Origin: Calliopum simillimum
Lineage: Eukaryota; Arthropoda; Insecta; Diptera; Lauxaniidae
NCBI GenBank assembly: GCA_951812925.1
Contig: OX638368.1
Coordinates: forward strand, 10,061,994-10,125,993
Direction of reading: 5' to 3'
Length of the DNA stretch: 64,000 nucleotides
Part shown: positions 25,119-36,698 of the stretch, in pieces
How positions within the stretch are numbered: the stretch's first letter is position 1
How the letters are laid out: every line of letters begins with the position of its first letter
The notes under the pieces: generated by a model
The model's input: only the letters and a program-made list of their open reading frames with translations
What the model was told of the DNA's origin: nothing
The model's database searches: none
Made by a program: the position numbers and the translations under genes

Positions 25119-25146
25119 TATAAATAACATTTTTATTTGTCAGAAA
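25119..25146 (+). promoter_or_regulatory. Putative core promoter: TATA box and initiator
   Basis: TATAAATA at 25119-25126 lies about 23 bp before a TCAGAA initiator-like site whose A is 25142. This would give a 5' leader of some 36 nt before the ATG at 25178. The spacing is slightly short for a TATA promoter. Transcript start is inferred. Confidence 0.45.
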
Positions 25147-25177
25147 TTTAAATATTTACGGATTTCATATTGAAGTT

Positions 25178-26078
25178 ATGCTGCTGAAATTAATAATTTT
25201 ATACATTACCACATTTTCATTTGCCACCATCGCTGCCAAAGAGTGTGACTATAAACAATGTAATTACGAAGGTGAATGCCTATTGGATGCTAACAATCAA
25301 CCCAGTTGTAAGTGCATTGGACAAACATTTTTTCAAGGCCCAGATTGCAATGTGGAAGTCAACAATTGCGCATCAAACCCATGTAAAAATGGCGCGAAAT
25401 GTATCAACTATGTAGGACATTTTAACTGCGTATGTCCGAAAGGCTACGGAGGAAAGATTTGTAATATAAAATTTGAAAACATTTTCACAAACTTTCATCT
25501 GCACTACAATCGCTTGGCCGAACTTGGCAAGGAGCAAACATTTCTTTTAACATTGGCAACTAAAGGAGAAGGAGATCTTAAAAGGTATTATTCATTGGAT
25601 ATGTATACCGAAAAGTATATACTTGATGGGTTTATATTCTCCAATCAAATAAATGCGAAAACAGTAGACGCACAAGCATTCAAAAGCTCTGAAAATTTAA
25701 TTGTACTTGCCAAAAGTCTTGGGCTCAGGAATACCGAGAACATTCCATACGTTGAAGGTTACTATCGTATAGTCAAAGGTACTTTTTGGCAAGTTGACAC
25801 TGAAGAAATGACGTTGGGAATAAGTGATATAACACAAGCAATGCAAGGAAAAGAACCTATACAATTAAACCATTATGACAAAATGACATTACAAGTCTAC
25901 AAACCAAGTTCAATGTCATGTGTAACTGAAGTTGAAATACTGAATTGCAATCGAGTCAAACCTCTGCTACCAATTGACGTGACACAATATAATGTCTTGA
26001 CGCCGATTGTGAAAAAACGTTGTGCTAAAGGCTCTGAGATGATATTTAAATGGACTGCTATGAATCCTTTAGGAAGAG
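25178..26078 (+). CDS. Exon 1 of the polycystin-like gene
   Basis: 901 bp, ending phase 1 at donor GTGAGT. Encodes the signal peptide (hydrophobic LLKLIILYITTFSFATIAA), both EGF-like domains and the start of the ectodomain up to KWTAMNPLGR. The ATG has G at -3 and no in-frame ATG precedes it. The second EGF has the canonical C-x4-C-x5-C-x8-C-x-C-x8-C spacing. Confidence 0.9.
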
Positions 26079-29000
26079 GTGAGTGTGAAAAACTGCATAT
26101 TTGTTTCGTATTATATCTGTTATGAATTTTTGCTTGCAGTTCAAATTCATAATTTTGGAGAATCTAAAAAATCAATATTGAAGATGAAGCCATATGATAT
26201 GTCCTTTAATTCTGTAGACTCAAATTATGATCAGGAATATCAAATTGTGACTGATGTTATCGAAAAATATGGCGAAGCAACCTCCAAAACCACAGCACGG
26301 GTAAGTTTTAAGAACGGTGGATCGCGAAAAGTCAATTTAATAGAAGCAAATTTGAGACTTCTAGCTCTGAACTATTATTAAACAGCTTATCTCGCACTTG
26401 ATTGTAGAAAGTCATGCTCTTTTCGATTAAAGGAGTAGTGTTCTGTAGAGTATGTTTCCTTTAACACGAAATTTTTTGAAAATGCTTTCGAGATAGGTGG
26501 ATTTTAAACATAACGGGGACGCCATTTAGAACCAGATCAAACAGACAAGACTCATATTCGTGGAAACAAATTCACTATCAATTGAAACCGGTCATAACAT
26601 GAGAAACATATGGTCGGTCAATGTCGCAGTGATTTATATGAGCAAAGTTCTTACCACAAGTTGTTATCGTATTTTATTTGTATAACTGGAACCACTTATT
26701 TACACCAAAACATTTTTGTTGAGAGAAATACTTGAGACTTTTAGCTCATCTTTTAAATAACTCAGTAATAGAGTTATTTCTTAGACTACCTGATAAAAAA
26801 GCTACAGTAAAACGGAACATCTGTATTTCATCCCAGTGTGCCAGACGGTTCATATCTCCGCTTTTTTATCCGTTACGAATCCGTTACTGATCCGTTTGCG
26901 GGAGAAGTTCTAAAAAAAAAACGATTCGCTTTTTTATCCGTTACGGATCCGTTACTGATCCGTTTGCGGGAGAGATTCCCAAAAAAAAGCGAATCGGTTT
27001 TTTTTTTTTTTTTTGATAAAAAAGCGGAGATAGGAACCGTCTGGCACACTGGGATCAGACAAAAATGAATCAGTATTTATTGTGAATGATTAATTTTCTT
27101 CGCTGCTCAACATTACTACAGTAACTGTTACGGCTGGAAGCCTATGGTGAGTGCTTTGAGCTATCTCTGTTTATTCAGTAACTTAGCTCTTTCTGTTTTG
27201 TCCAATATAAAATTGAACTTATGAAATTATCCGTGTCCGGAAAGCAGTTGCGTGTGGTGATAATTCTTTTCTTCGAAAGGTCTTTTGATCCATTTGTGTA
27301 AATGCGATATCATTGTGTCATCAAAAAGTCATATGGTTTAACGTCGTATTCTTTTTACCGTAACAATATTTGATCTGAACATTTCGGATTTCGCTTGGAT
27401 TTAGTATATGGTCCCGTTTCAGGCCAAAAACAATAAAAATTGCGAGACATACTTCTTTTAAAGGCTTATAACTCAGAATGTAGCAATCCAATTGAAAAAT
27501 AGTTAAAGTATGGCTTGTTAAGGGTAATTTTTACTATCCATATTCATTAACAAAAATTAACTTTACTATTTGCTGTTTTTGTTATATAGTTTTTAATAGA
27601 CCTCAAAACAGCAAATTTTTCACTTTTGTGCAATGATGATTCAGGATCCTGACGCGAGAGAAAAAAACCAAGATCACATTCTTAATAAGAAGGTCCCGAT
27701 CCATCATAAATTGCTATAAAAACTGTGAATGAAAAACCATGTTTTGACTGGACCGGGGTAGGATCTTAAAAACATGGACCAGCGCGGATCCTGACAGCAT
27801 CCACTTTTTTGTTACTTGTAGTCAGACCTATGGGAATCTTGGCTCAGTTTTTTGTAACCATATCTTACATAGTCCATCTAGCGCCCACTCTATAAGATAA
27901 TTCGATAAAATTAATAAGTATCCGATAAATTAATAAAAAAATTGACGACTTCATTGCCAATTAATACATTCTGAAGAGAAAAACATATTTTTTATGAAAA
28001 ATCATTGATTCATCACAATTTAATAAGAGATTCCTTATGAAAAACTCTGCCTTCTAGACGAAATTTTGATTTGAACTTTTTGTATGGGGTGATGAATTAA
28101 TCCAGCAAAACGGTTAACACCACTGAATTCCCCATGCCGGAATTAGGTTAGAATGACCCATTTCCCTTTAGACCAAATTTTCAACTATGAAATGTTCACA
28201 CTTTTGATAATTTTGTGAAGAAGTATTTGACATTTGACGATTTTTCAATTTTCCTCAAAAAAATAATATAAAAAATTATTTTACACAATTTTTATTGGAT
28301 TTGGGCTGAAATGAAACCATAAACGAAGTACATATGGGCAAATCCGAAAATAATCTCCTCTTATATGACCCAGTTTTTTTAAAAAAAATTTTTTCATGTA
28401 CAATAACCAAATGTGGTGGAATTTATTCCTAGACGCATAAGCTGTAATTTCCAATAGGCGAACAAAAAAATTTCGACCTGAGTGGGTGTCAGGAGGTAGT
28501 TTAATCTGAAAATTTTGAGAAAATCGAAATTTTGGATAATATACGGGAGAGCACATATTTCAGAAGTAGTAAATATGTTACGGGGCACCTTTCCAAATAT
28601 TCTGAAGTAAAATTCAAAAACATCGTATGTGGGTCGTGGCGACAGAATGGGTTAAAAAGTCTAAATCACTCATTGCGGCCACATAACAGGTCCTAAAATT
28701 CTGAAAAAAATCAAGCAAGTTCATTGATAAAAAATAAATCGACTTTGCTCATGATATTTTTTAATCTAAGCGCCCCCTGCCGAGTAAAAAATGAAAAACG
28801 CTAAATTTTGGGTAAAAAATGCGATTATTGGCGATATGCGATCGAGCACACCATAGCGACACATAGGGTAAGATAGCGGGATATCTAACAAATATTTTGG
28901 AGTAAAATTCAGAAAAATCGTATGTGGGTCGTGGCGTCAGAATGGGTTAAAAAGTTTGAATCGCTCATTACGGCCACGTAACAGGTCCTAAAATTCTGAA

Positions 29001-30220
29001 AAAAATCAAGCTAATTCCTTGATAGAAAATAAAACGAATTTGTTCAAGATGTTTTTTTAATTTGAGCGCCCCCTGCCGAGTAAAAAATTAAAAACGCTAA
29101 TTTTTGGGTACAAAATGCGATTATTGGCGATATGCGATCGAGCACACCATAGCGACACATAAGGCAAGATAGCGGGATATCTAACAAACATTCTGGAGTA
29201 AAATTCAAAAAAATCCTATGTGGGTTGTGGCGCCAGAATGGGTTAAAAAGTTTAAATCGCTCATTACGGCCACGTAACAGGTCCTAAAATTCTGAAAAAA
29301 ATCAAGCAAATTCCTTGAGAAAAAATAAATCGGCTTTTTTTATGATGTTTCTTTAATTTGAGCCCCTCATTTGGAGCAAAAAATGAAAAAACTCAAAATT
29401 TCGCTTTCCGCCAAAAATCACGTTTTTTACCCAAAAATTAGCGTTTTTAATTTTTTGCTCGGCAGGGGGCGCTTAAATTAAAAAAACATCATAAACAAAT
29501 TCGCTTTATTTTCTATCAAGGAATTTGCTTGATTTTTTTCAGAATTTTAGGACCTGTTACGTGGCCGTAATGAGCGATTCAAACTTTTTAACCCATTTTG
29601 TCGCCACGACCCACATACGATTTTTTGAATTTTGCTCCAGAATATTTGTTAGATATTCCGCTATCTTACTCTATGTGTCGCTATGGTGTGCTCGATCGCA
29701 TATCGCTAATAATCGCATTTTTTACCCAAAATTTAGCGTTTTTAATTTTTTACTCGGCAGGGGGCGCTTAGATTAAAAAATATCATAAGCAAAGTCGATT
29801 TATTTTTTATCAAGGAACTTGCTTGATTTTTTTCAGAATTTTAGGGCCTGTTATGTGGCCGTAATGAGTGATTTAGACTTTTTAACCCATTTTGTCGCCA
29901 CGACCCACATACGATTTTTTTGAATTTTACTTCAGAATATTTGGAAAGGTGCCCCGTAACATATCTACTACTTCTGAAGTATGTGCTCTCCCGTATATTA
30001 TCGAAAATCTCGATTTTCCCAAAATTTTCAGATAAAACGACCTCCTGACACCCCCTCAGGTCGAAAATTTTTTGTTCGCCTATTGGAAATTGCAGCTCAT
30101 ACGTCTACGAATAAATTCCACCACAATTGGTTATTGTACATGAAAAATTTTTTTTTTTTAAAACTGGTTCATATAAGAGGAGATTATTTTCGGATTTGCC
30201 CATATACGTTATCAATAAAG

Positions 30221-30255
<35 letters not shown>

Positions 30256-33200
30256 ACAAAATCTCAGATGATCAAGCCAAATCTTGTTACGCTAGGCATG
30301 GTTTTACTAGTTAATTCGGTAAAAAATTTACTTTACAACATTTCAGTGCTACATCATTGCTCCTTACAAAACAATCAAGTCCATTATAGTTGGTGGTCCT
30401 AAACGGCAAGTTGATGTAAAAAACTCATTCATTCTAGATGGTACCAAGAGCAGAGATTATTACTTCGCAGAGGATGGAATGCAGTATCTAAACTATGACT
30501 GGAGTTGTATATCTACAGATGATGCGGATAATGAACTTTGCAATAAGTTTGATAAAACTGGTAAGAATTGAGATCTCTTAATATGAAAATATACATATAA
30601 ACATCTTTATAATTATTTTATATACACTTTAGCTGCAAAACTAACTGTAGAGGGCAGCAAACTTATATATCAAAAATCTTACAAATTTGCCTTGAAAGTG
30701 ACGCCTTCACGCGATGAAGATATAGGCTCCGATACAGCCATACAAACAATTACGGTTGTTGAAGGAGCTCCCCTCTACATTGATATACAGTGTGTGCGTA
30801 ATTGTGTGAAAGATCAGTTTGATGGTACAAAATTTGTGCATTTAAAAGCCAACTGTCTGAGCTGTCATGAAACTGGAAATATAGACTACAAATGGACATT
30901 GAATGGAAAAGTACCACCCACCACCACAACGGGCGCCGATAAGAAACGTTTTATTTTTACACCAACTGAAACGGACACGCAGTTCATTGTACAGTTACAG
31001 TTAGCACAGGGACAGCATAGCGGTACTTGTGAACTTACACTCAATAAAAATCTACCACCCAAAAGTGGTAGTTGTACAGTTGCACCTACGTCAGGCAAAG
31101 CATTCGAAACTGAATTTCAGTTTAACTGCGCCAAATATAAAGATCTTGATCAGTCACTCTGGTATGTCTATAAAGCACCAGAAATGCTGCTCGAACGTAG
31201 CAGCAACTCAGAAGTTAAATTGCGATTGCCCACTTTGAGCAATGTGGAAATCCAGATATGTGATACATATGAAGCGTGTACCACAACGAGCGTGAAAGTA
31301 GATGTAAGCGCTATGGAAGTTCCACAAGATGCAAGCGCTTTGAAGCAAATGTTGCAAAACGATGCAACCAACTTAAAACGTTTAATCACTGATGGTAAAG
31401 TACGTGATGCAATATTACTTACTGCCATAATACTCAACGGAGCGCCGACTTTGATAACGTCGATGGTAGTATTAGAGCATTTGAAAGACTTAGAGTTGCT
31501 AACACTAATAGAGGCGGAGCAATTTACTAAAATCACCATTGATTTGCTTAAAGCCTTAAAACCATTAGATAATGAAAAGGCTGCGTTGTTGGCAAAGTTT
31601 TTTAGAAAACTCTCTACTGGTTATCGTAACATACTCCAAGATGGTGAGGTACGTGAACTTCAAAGTGCACAATATAAACAGCTTACGGAAGAGTTAACTG
31701 AAATGTTGAGTGAATTTGCTGTGCCACTCGAAGAGATACCAGCAGTGCATACAACAAATGTGCAACAAGAAACCGATGATCTTTTAGCTGAGAAATATCC
31801 TGATTTGGCCAAGTTTGATATAACAGTGTTGCCACGTATTGAAAATTGGCTACAAGCAGCAATAGAGTTAAATAAATGTATAATATTGCTTGGACATATG
31901 GCCACTAATATGCATGAGCCTGACGAGGAGGCGCAATTGGTAGAAAAGTCCGATTTAAGCATGGAACTATTTGCTATTGAAGATATGACACAGCGTGAGT
32001 TTGTTTCCAAAGATGGCGCCATTAGCGTGAAAATGAATAGTAAAGTTATTGCTGAATTGCAAGCGTTGATGCAGAGCAACACTTTGGTGCTACAGGTAAG
32101 TTTGAGAAAGTAATGCTTCAGAGAGATTTAATACAGCTGCTCATCATTTCGTCAAACACGTTCATATCAATATTATTGTGCATAACACACCCTTCAAAAA
32201 ACTTTTGTTTTCCGTTCTTGGAAATGCTTAAGTTTTTTTGTGGAGTAAAAAACATAATTTTTGGCCATCATAAACCAAAAAATTCTCAAATATGATAAAA
32301 TAGTTTCTGGGCCTAAGAAATTTTTCCTCGAGTTAAAATCGCCTTAATAAACAAGATTTTTGGTCATTCACAAGATTCTTCGACTTTCTCAATATTTTTC
32401 GACTTTCACAAGATTATTCGACTTTCTAAAGATCGCAAAATTTTTCGATTTTCTGAACATTTTCCAACTTTCTCAAAATTTTTCGATTTTCGCAAAAATT
32501 TTCAACTTTCTCGATATTTTTCAAATTTCTTAAGATTTTTCAATTTTCTCAAATTTTCTAAGTCTTCACAATATTTTTCGACTTTCTCAAGATTATTCGA
32601 TTTTTGCAAATTTTCTTCGACCTTCTCAACATTTTTCGACTTTCTCAAGATTTTTGAATTTTTGCAAATTTTCTTCGACTTTCTCAAGATTTTTCGAATT
32701 TTTCAAGATTTTTCGATTTTCCCAATTTTTTGTCGACTTTCTCATGGTTTTTCGACTTTCGCAAAATTTTTCAATTTTTGCAAATTTTCTTCGACTCTCT
32801 CACCATTTTTCGACTTTCTCAAGGTTTTTCAACTTTCGCAAAATTTTTCATTTTTTTCAAATTTTCTTCGACTTTCTCAAGATTTTTCGAATTTCTCAAG
32901 ATTTTTCGATTTTCCCAAATTTTCTTCGACTTTCTCAATGTTTTACGACCTTCGCAAAATTTTTAAACTTTTGCAAATTTTCTTCTACTTTTTCAACATT
33001 TTTCGACTTTCTCAAGGTTTTTCGACTTTCGCAAAATTGTTCGACTTTCGCCAAATTTTTAAATTTTTGCAAATTTTCTTCGACTTTCTCAAGATTTTTC
33101 GAATTTTTCAAGATTTTTCGATTTTCCCAATTTTTTGTCGACTTTCTCATGGTTTTTCGACTTTCGCAAAATTTTTCAATTTTTGCAAATTTTCTTCGAC

Positions 33201-36200
33201 TCTCTCAACATTTTTCGACTTTCTCAAGGTTTTTCAACTTTCGCAAAATTTTTCATTTTTTTCAAATTTTCTTCGACTTTCTCAAGATTTTTCGAATTTC
33301 TCAAGATTTTTCGATTTTCCCAAATTTTCTTCGACTTTCTCAATGTTTTACGACCTTCGCAAAATTTTTAAACTTTTGCAAATTTTCTTCTACTTTTTCA
33401 ACATTTTTCGACTTTCTCAAGGTTTTTCGACTTTCGCAAAATTGTTCGACTTTCGCCAAATTTTTAAATTTTTGCAAATTTTCTTTGACTTTCTCAAGAT
33501 TTTTCGAATTTCTCAAGATTTTTCGATTTTCCCAAATTTTTTTCGACTTTCTCAAGGTTTTTCGACTTTTGCAAAATTTTTCGAATTTCGCAAAATTTTT
33601 CGAACTTCGCAAAATTTTTCGAATTTCGCAAAATTTTTAAATTTTTGCAAATTTTCTTCGACTTTCTCAAGATTTTTGGAATTTCTCAACATTTTTCGAT
33701 TTTCCCAAATTTTTTTCGACTTTCTCAAGGTTTTTCGACTTTTGCAAAATTTTGCAAATTTTCTTCGGCTTTCTCAAGATTTTTCGAATTTCTCAAGATT
33801 TTTCGATTTTCCCAAATTTTCTTCGACTTTCGTAAAATTTTTCGACTTCCTCAAGATTTTTCGAATTTCTAAAGATTTTTCGGTTTTCACAAATTTTCTT
33901 CGACTTTCTCAACATTTTTCGAATTTCAGAAGATCTTTCGACTTTCTAAAGATTGCAAAATTTTTTATTTTTTGAAAATTTTTCGAATTTCGCAAAATTT
34001 TTTAACTTTCTCAAAATTTTTCGACTTTCCTATGATTTTTCGAATTTCTAAAAATTTCGAATTTCTGAAGATTTCGCAAAATTTTTCGATTTTTTCAAGA
34101 TTTTTTGACTTTTGCAAATCTTTTCGAATTTCCGAAAATTTTTTGACTTTCGCAAATTTGTCCGAAAAAAAGGTAAATACATGGGTGGTTTCTAAACAGC
34201 AAAAGTCGTGTTTGTATGAAATTTACGAGATTTGTGAAACGGACTCTCTCTAATTCAATCCTGCCCTCGTGTGGTACAGTTTAATATCTATGCTTTAGGT
34301 GGTGAAGATTGCCAACTTCTTTTACTTTGTTTGTTTCTTTAACGTTTTCATCGAAAATATCTTCCTCCTATATTCCCACCTAAGCGGCGGTCTCGTGCAA
34401 AAACTACGTATAAATGAAATTGATTCGTTCACTTTCAGGGTGCCCTTTTCCCAAACATACTTACTTCCTCACCTTAACCTTAAGGGGCTCCGGAAATGAA
34501 ATGAAAAAAGCCCTAAAGGGTGTAGATGAGAGTTAAGAATGTTCGGAGAAAATTTTGAGGGGCAAAACAATTCCTACATGGAAGTGGATGTAATCAGTTC
34601 TATAATAACCTAATTTTTACAGGGGAACTACCTTAATGGTCAAGATTGGGAAAAATGTAAAGAGAGAAAAAGTAATGGAGTCAATTTTATAAAAAATTTC
34701 GCTTTTGCAGGGGAGCCGAATTAAAGGTAGAGACAGGTTGTAGATGTGCTGTGAAAAATGTAAAGGGGGGAAATAATAGAGGTGGTGCTTACATTATAGC
34801 ACACCAAGAACACCCTTGAATAGTGAGGGTCAATTTCATAAGAACGTGATTTTTGGCCTCCTAAGGAGTGGAGATAGGTGGTAAGAATGCTCGTGGAAAA
34901 TACACTGGGCCTGGCTGTATGTTTACCCCTCTAAGGGCGACATTTGAGCAGCTAAGGCGCAATTTGTCGATTCTACTCACATTGTTTTAAGCTTCGACAC
35001 AGATGAGGTGGCACTTAAAACATCCCAGTCCACCCAATTTTTAGCTACCACAAAATAAGAGTGCCAAATCGAGAAATCGTGCACTTAATAATGTCATGTA
35101 TGAGATTTTGCTTGTTTTTTGGTGAAATAACACAATTTTCCAAAATTTTAAAACCATTCATCTTAAATCCATTTTAATTGCAGGTTATCACCACATCAAA
35201 AAATCCATTTTGGTGGTATCCAGCTGAACATCCGCTTAGTACTGGCATGCTATACTTCAATGTTTTCAGCAGACCTTTACAAAAGGAGGCCAGCATCAAC
35301 CGCAAAATCAGATTGCAGAATGCCTTTGAATATTCAATGAAATTAAAGCAGCCCAAGCCAGATACAAGCAAACTACTCAAGGGCTTTGTCGAGTCACCAC
35401 TGGACATGCCCATATTTGAGACATTAATGCCAGTAGATAGCATGCTCATAGTAAAATTTCAAGCCGCAGACGTAGACCTAAAAGTAATGTTACGTTTAGG
35501 CGTACGTCCACGTGGCTATATGGTGAAAAAGTCTACTCAGTTGATACGTTCAAATTCAGCTGATAATGAAAATCTCTTTTTAATCAACGATGCTGAGCAA
35601 GCCACTTTGGGCTACTTAGCCGTACTAGCGGCAAATGAAAATATCAAAGGACGTGCTAAGTTCAGTTTTACAGCAACGCTACGTGAATGTCTTAGTTGGA
35701 ATTTTCTGGCTGCAGATCCGGAATGGTCCACACAAGGTTGCAGACCCATAGGTGCAGCAGATGATGAAAGTCTTCGTTGTAGTTGCCAACATTTGACCAC
35801 CTTTAGTGGTAAAGTGGGACCCACAATTGTACAACCAGCGCTGGGTGAACGTCAGTTGCTTGAGTATATGCCCATCAATTGGACAATGATTTGGTTTTAT
35901 TTGCTGCTCTTTGGCATATTCGGATTTTTACTCTGGCGTGCATATCGTGCGTTATTTAAAGAAAGCAAAGATCGCTTAATAATCGAAATTGATGAGCAAG
36001 AAGTTGATAAAGATTTTGACGTTATCGTATATTTTCACACTGGTGGTCAATGGAATGCTGGCACAACTGCAAACATACATTTAAGCGTTTCCACGCTTGA
36101 TCGTGGCTTGAGAACTTTTATCATATATCAAAACCAGGCAGCTTCAATTTTAACTACAAGCTCGACGTGCAGCGTACAGCTGCCAATAGAAAGCGATGAA

Positions 36201-36698
36201 CTGCTGCCTTATCCAATGCGTATTTCAATAAGTCACGATGGCGCTGGTCGCTATCCATCCTGGTATTGTAATGCAATTGATTTGGAGAATATTAAAATGA
36301 AGAAATCATTTTATTTTGATGTGAGACGTTGGATTACAAAAAGACCGCAAATTATTGAAGCTAGTGATATTACGAAAATGAGAAAAATTAAATTTCGTTT
36401 TGAAAATTTACTTATCAATTGGTTTGGCTTTCAAGCTTTCACTGGGCCATGGCGCTGTGGTACAACGCAGCTTAATTGCAGTGAACGTACCATGATTTGG
36501 ATCATTAAAGTTGCCATCAGCATTTGTATTGTTGCTTGTTATTTTGGTCGTACAACGCTGGAAACGTATGAGGAGGAACGTGAGCGGTATTATAGTTTTA
36601 ATACTAATGTTTTGGAGTTATTTGTTTTGAGTTTTGTTTGTTATGCCGTTGGTGCAATTGTGCAAATTTTGCTCATTAATGGTGTATTAAAGTATTGA
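25178..36698 (+). CDS. Polycystin-1-like EGF/REJ/GPS/PLAT membrane receptor, 5 exons, 1417 aa
   Basis: Join 25178-26078, 26140-26300, 30347-30560, 30633-32095, 35184-36698; every intron is GT-AG and the frame is kept throughout. Seen in the protein: signal peptide about 1-20; two six-cysteine EGF-like domains (23-57, 64-95); a long REJ-type region (about 245-1070) with the GGPKRQV and DWSC motifs; a GPS motif about 1082-1120 with CxCQHLTTF, cleaved in this family between L and T; helix 1145-1166; PLAT domain about 1191-1299; helices 1349-1367 and 1388-1412. The family (polycystin-1, PKDREJ, REJ proteins) forms cell-surface receptors, often in cilia or sperm, that pair with TRPP channels. Vertebrate polycystin-1 has eleven helices; this one stops after three, so it lacks the channel-like part. 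That may be a lineage trait or a truncation. Fly orthologue names are not asserted. Confidence 0.9.
26140..26300 (+). CDS. Exon 2 of the polycystin-like gene
   Basis: 161 bp after a 61-bp intron with acceptor TTGCTTGCAG; ends phase 0 at donor GTAAGT. Encodes VQIHNFGESKK through SKTTAR, part of the REJ-type ectodomain. Reading through the donor meets a stop at 26381. Confidence 0.88.
26834..27051. mobile_element. 218-bp TIR element in intron 2
   Basis: About 38-bp terminal inverted repeats starting CAGTGTGCCAGACGGTTC and ending GAACCGTCTGGCACACTG; ATATCTCCGCTTTTTTATC continues the left arm. Inside, a 60-bp module with ATCCGTTACTGATCCGTTTG is repeated twice. No 8-bp target duplication is seen; a 3-bp TCA lies at each side if the ends are TCCCAGTG/CACTGGGA. 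Superfamily open. Confidence 0.8.
28331..30208. mobile_element. Foldback element (1.9-kb inverted repeat) in intron 2
   Basis: The left arm (28331 to about 29400) is repeated inverted in the right arm (about 29420 to 30208). Each arm has a unique outer part (CATATGGGCAAATCC / GGATTTGCCCATATAC) and inner tandem units of about 296 bp carrying GGCGCCCCCTGCCGAG-type and GTATGTGGGTCGTGGCG sequences: three on the left, two on the right. Tandemly repeated arms are typical of foldback elements. A 30-bp A-run (about 30220-30249) follows. In the gene's transcript this intron would fold into a long hairpin. It has no coding frame of its own. Confidence 0.88.
30347..30560 (+). CDS. Exon 3 of the polycystin-like gene (REJ core)
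   Basis: 214 bp, acceptor CAACATTTCAG and donor GTAAGA. Encodes CYIIAPYKTIKSIIVGG, then FILDGTKSRD and YDWSCIS. The GG-x-R and W-x-C landmarks match the REJ module of polycystin-1-like proteins. It follows a 4046-bp intron loaded with repeats and no initiator ATG precedes it, so it would be missed by a search for long start-to-stop frames. Confidence 0.85.
30633..32095 (+). CDS. Exon 4 of the polycystin-like gene
   Basis: 1463 bp after a 72-bp intron (acceptor ATACACTTTAG), ending phase 0 at donor CAG|GTAAGT. Encodes the bulk of the REJ/linker ectodomain with paired cysteines (CVRNC, CLSC, CEL...C) and a long helical, leucine-rich stretch before the GPS region. The antisense strand of this exon is open for 123 and 140 codons; those are shadows. 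Confidence 0.9.
32340..34160. repeat. TTTTTCGACTTTCTCAAGA minisatellite in intron 4
   Basis: About 1.8 kb of a degenerate 20-24-bp unit (TTTTTCGACTTTCTCAAGA, TTTTTCGAATTTCGCAAAA, TTTGCAAATTTTCTTCGAC). Because the unit rarely contains stops, three frames stay open for up to 437 codons as F/S/R/K repeats; these are artefacts. It lies wholly within intron 4. Confidence 0.9.
32656..33465 (+). repeat. 405-bp tandem duplication inside the minisatellite
   Basis: CCCAATTTTTTGTCGAC occurs at 32721 and again at 33126, offset 405 bp, and the surrounding sequence matches nearly base for base from about 32656 to 33060 and 33061 to 33465. The near-identity, against the divergence of the small unit, shows a recent duplication. 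Confidence 0.88.
34480..34905 (+). repeat. Weak tandem repeat in intron 4
   Basis: Degenerate ~110-bp modules sharing ACAGGGGAACTACC / CAGGGGAGCCGAAT and GAAAAATGTAAAG. The copies are poor matches and the extent is approximate. Confidence 0.4.
35184..36698 (+). CDS. Exon 5 of the polycystin-like gene: GPS, TM1, PLAT, TM2-3
   Basis: 1515 bp with acceptor TTTTAATTGCAG, phase 0, stop TGA at 36696-36698. Carries the GPS motif (cysteines at residues 1082, 1099, 1112, 1114; HLTTF follows), the first helix (WTMIWFYLLLFGIFGFLL), the PLAT beta-sandwich (from DVIVYFHTGG to FYFDVRRW) and two last helices. The stop is followed directly by AT-rich sequence with no continuation of polycystin homology in any frame. 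Confidence 0.92.
   Translation, partial: VITTSKNPFWWYPAEHPLSTGMLYFNVFSRPLQKEASINRKIRLQNAFEYSMKLKQPKPDTSKLLKGFVESPLDMPIFETLMPVDSMLIVKFQAADVDLKVMLRLGVRPRGYMVKKSTQLIRSNSADNENLFLINDAEQATLGYLAVLAANENIKGRAKFSFTATLRECLSWNFLAADPEWSTQGCRPIGAADDESLRCSCQHLTTFSGKVGPTIVQPALGERQLLEYMPINWTMIWFYLLLFGIFGFLLWRAYRALFKESKDRLIIEIDEQEVDKDFDVIVYFHTGGQWNAGTTANIHLSVSTLDRGLRTFIIYQNQAASILTTSSTCSVQLPIESDELLPYPMRISISHDGAGRYPSWYCNAIDLENIKMKKSFYFDVRRWITKRPQIIEASDITKMRKIKFRFENLLINWFGFQAFTGPWRCGTTQLNCSERTMIWIIKVAISICIVACYFGRTTLETYEEERERYYSFNTNVLELFVLSFVCYAVGAIVQILLINGVLKY

Noticed and set aside
26079..26139. Possible upstream start (MSVKNC) for the second exon
   Set aside because: This stretch is the 61-bp intron 1; GT-AG borders and frame continuity join exon 1 to 26140 instead.
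30127..30271. Frames ending in long K runs near 30220
   Set aside because: They are readings of the foldback arm and a 30-bp A-run in intron 2.
31168..32082. Antisense open frames of 123 and 140 codons
   Set aside because: They lie opposite exon 4 of the polycystin-like gene and have no start context or domain.
32654..33975. Open frames of 328 and 437 codons
   Set aside because: They are overlapping readings of a stop-poor minisatellite inside intron 4; several frames are open at once and the peptides are repeats of FSRF-like motifs.
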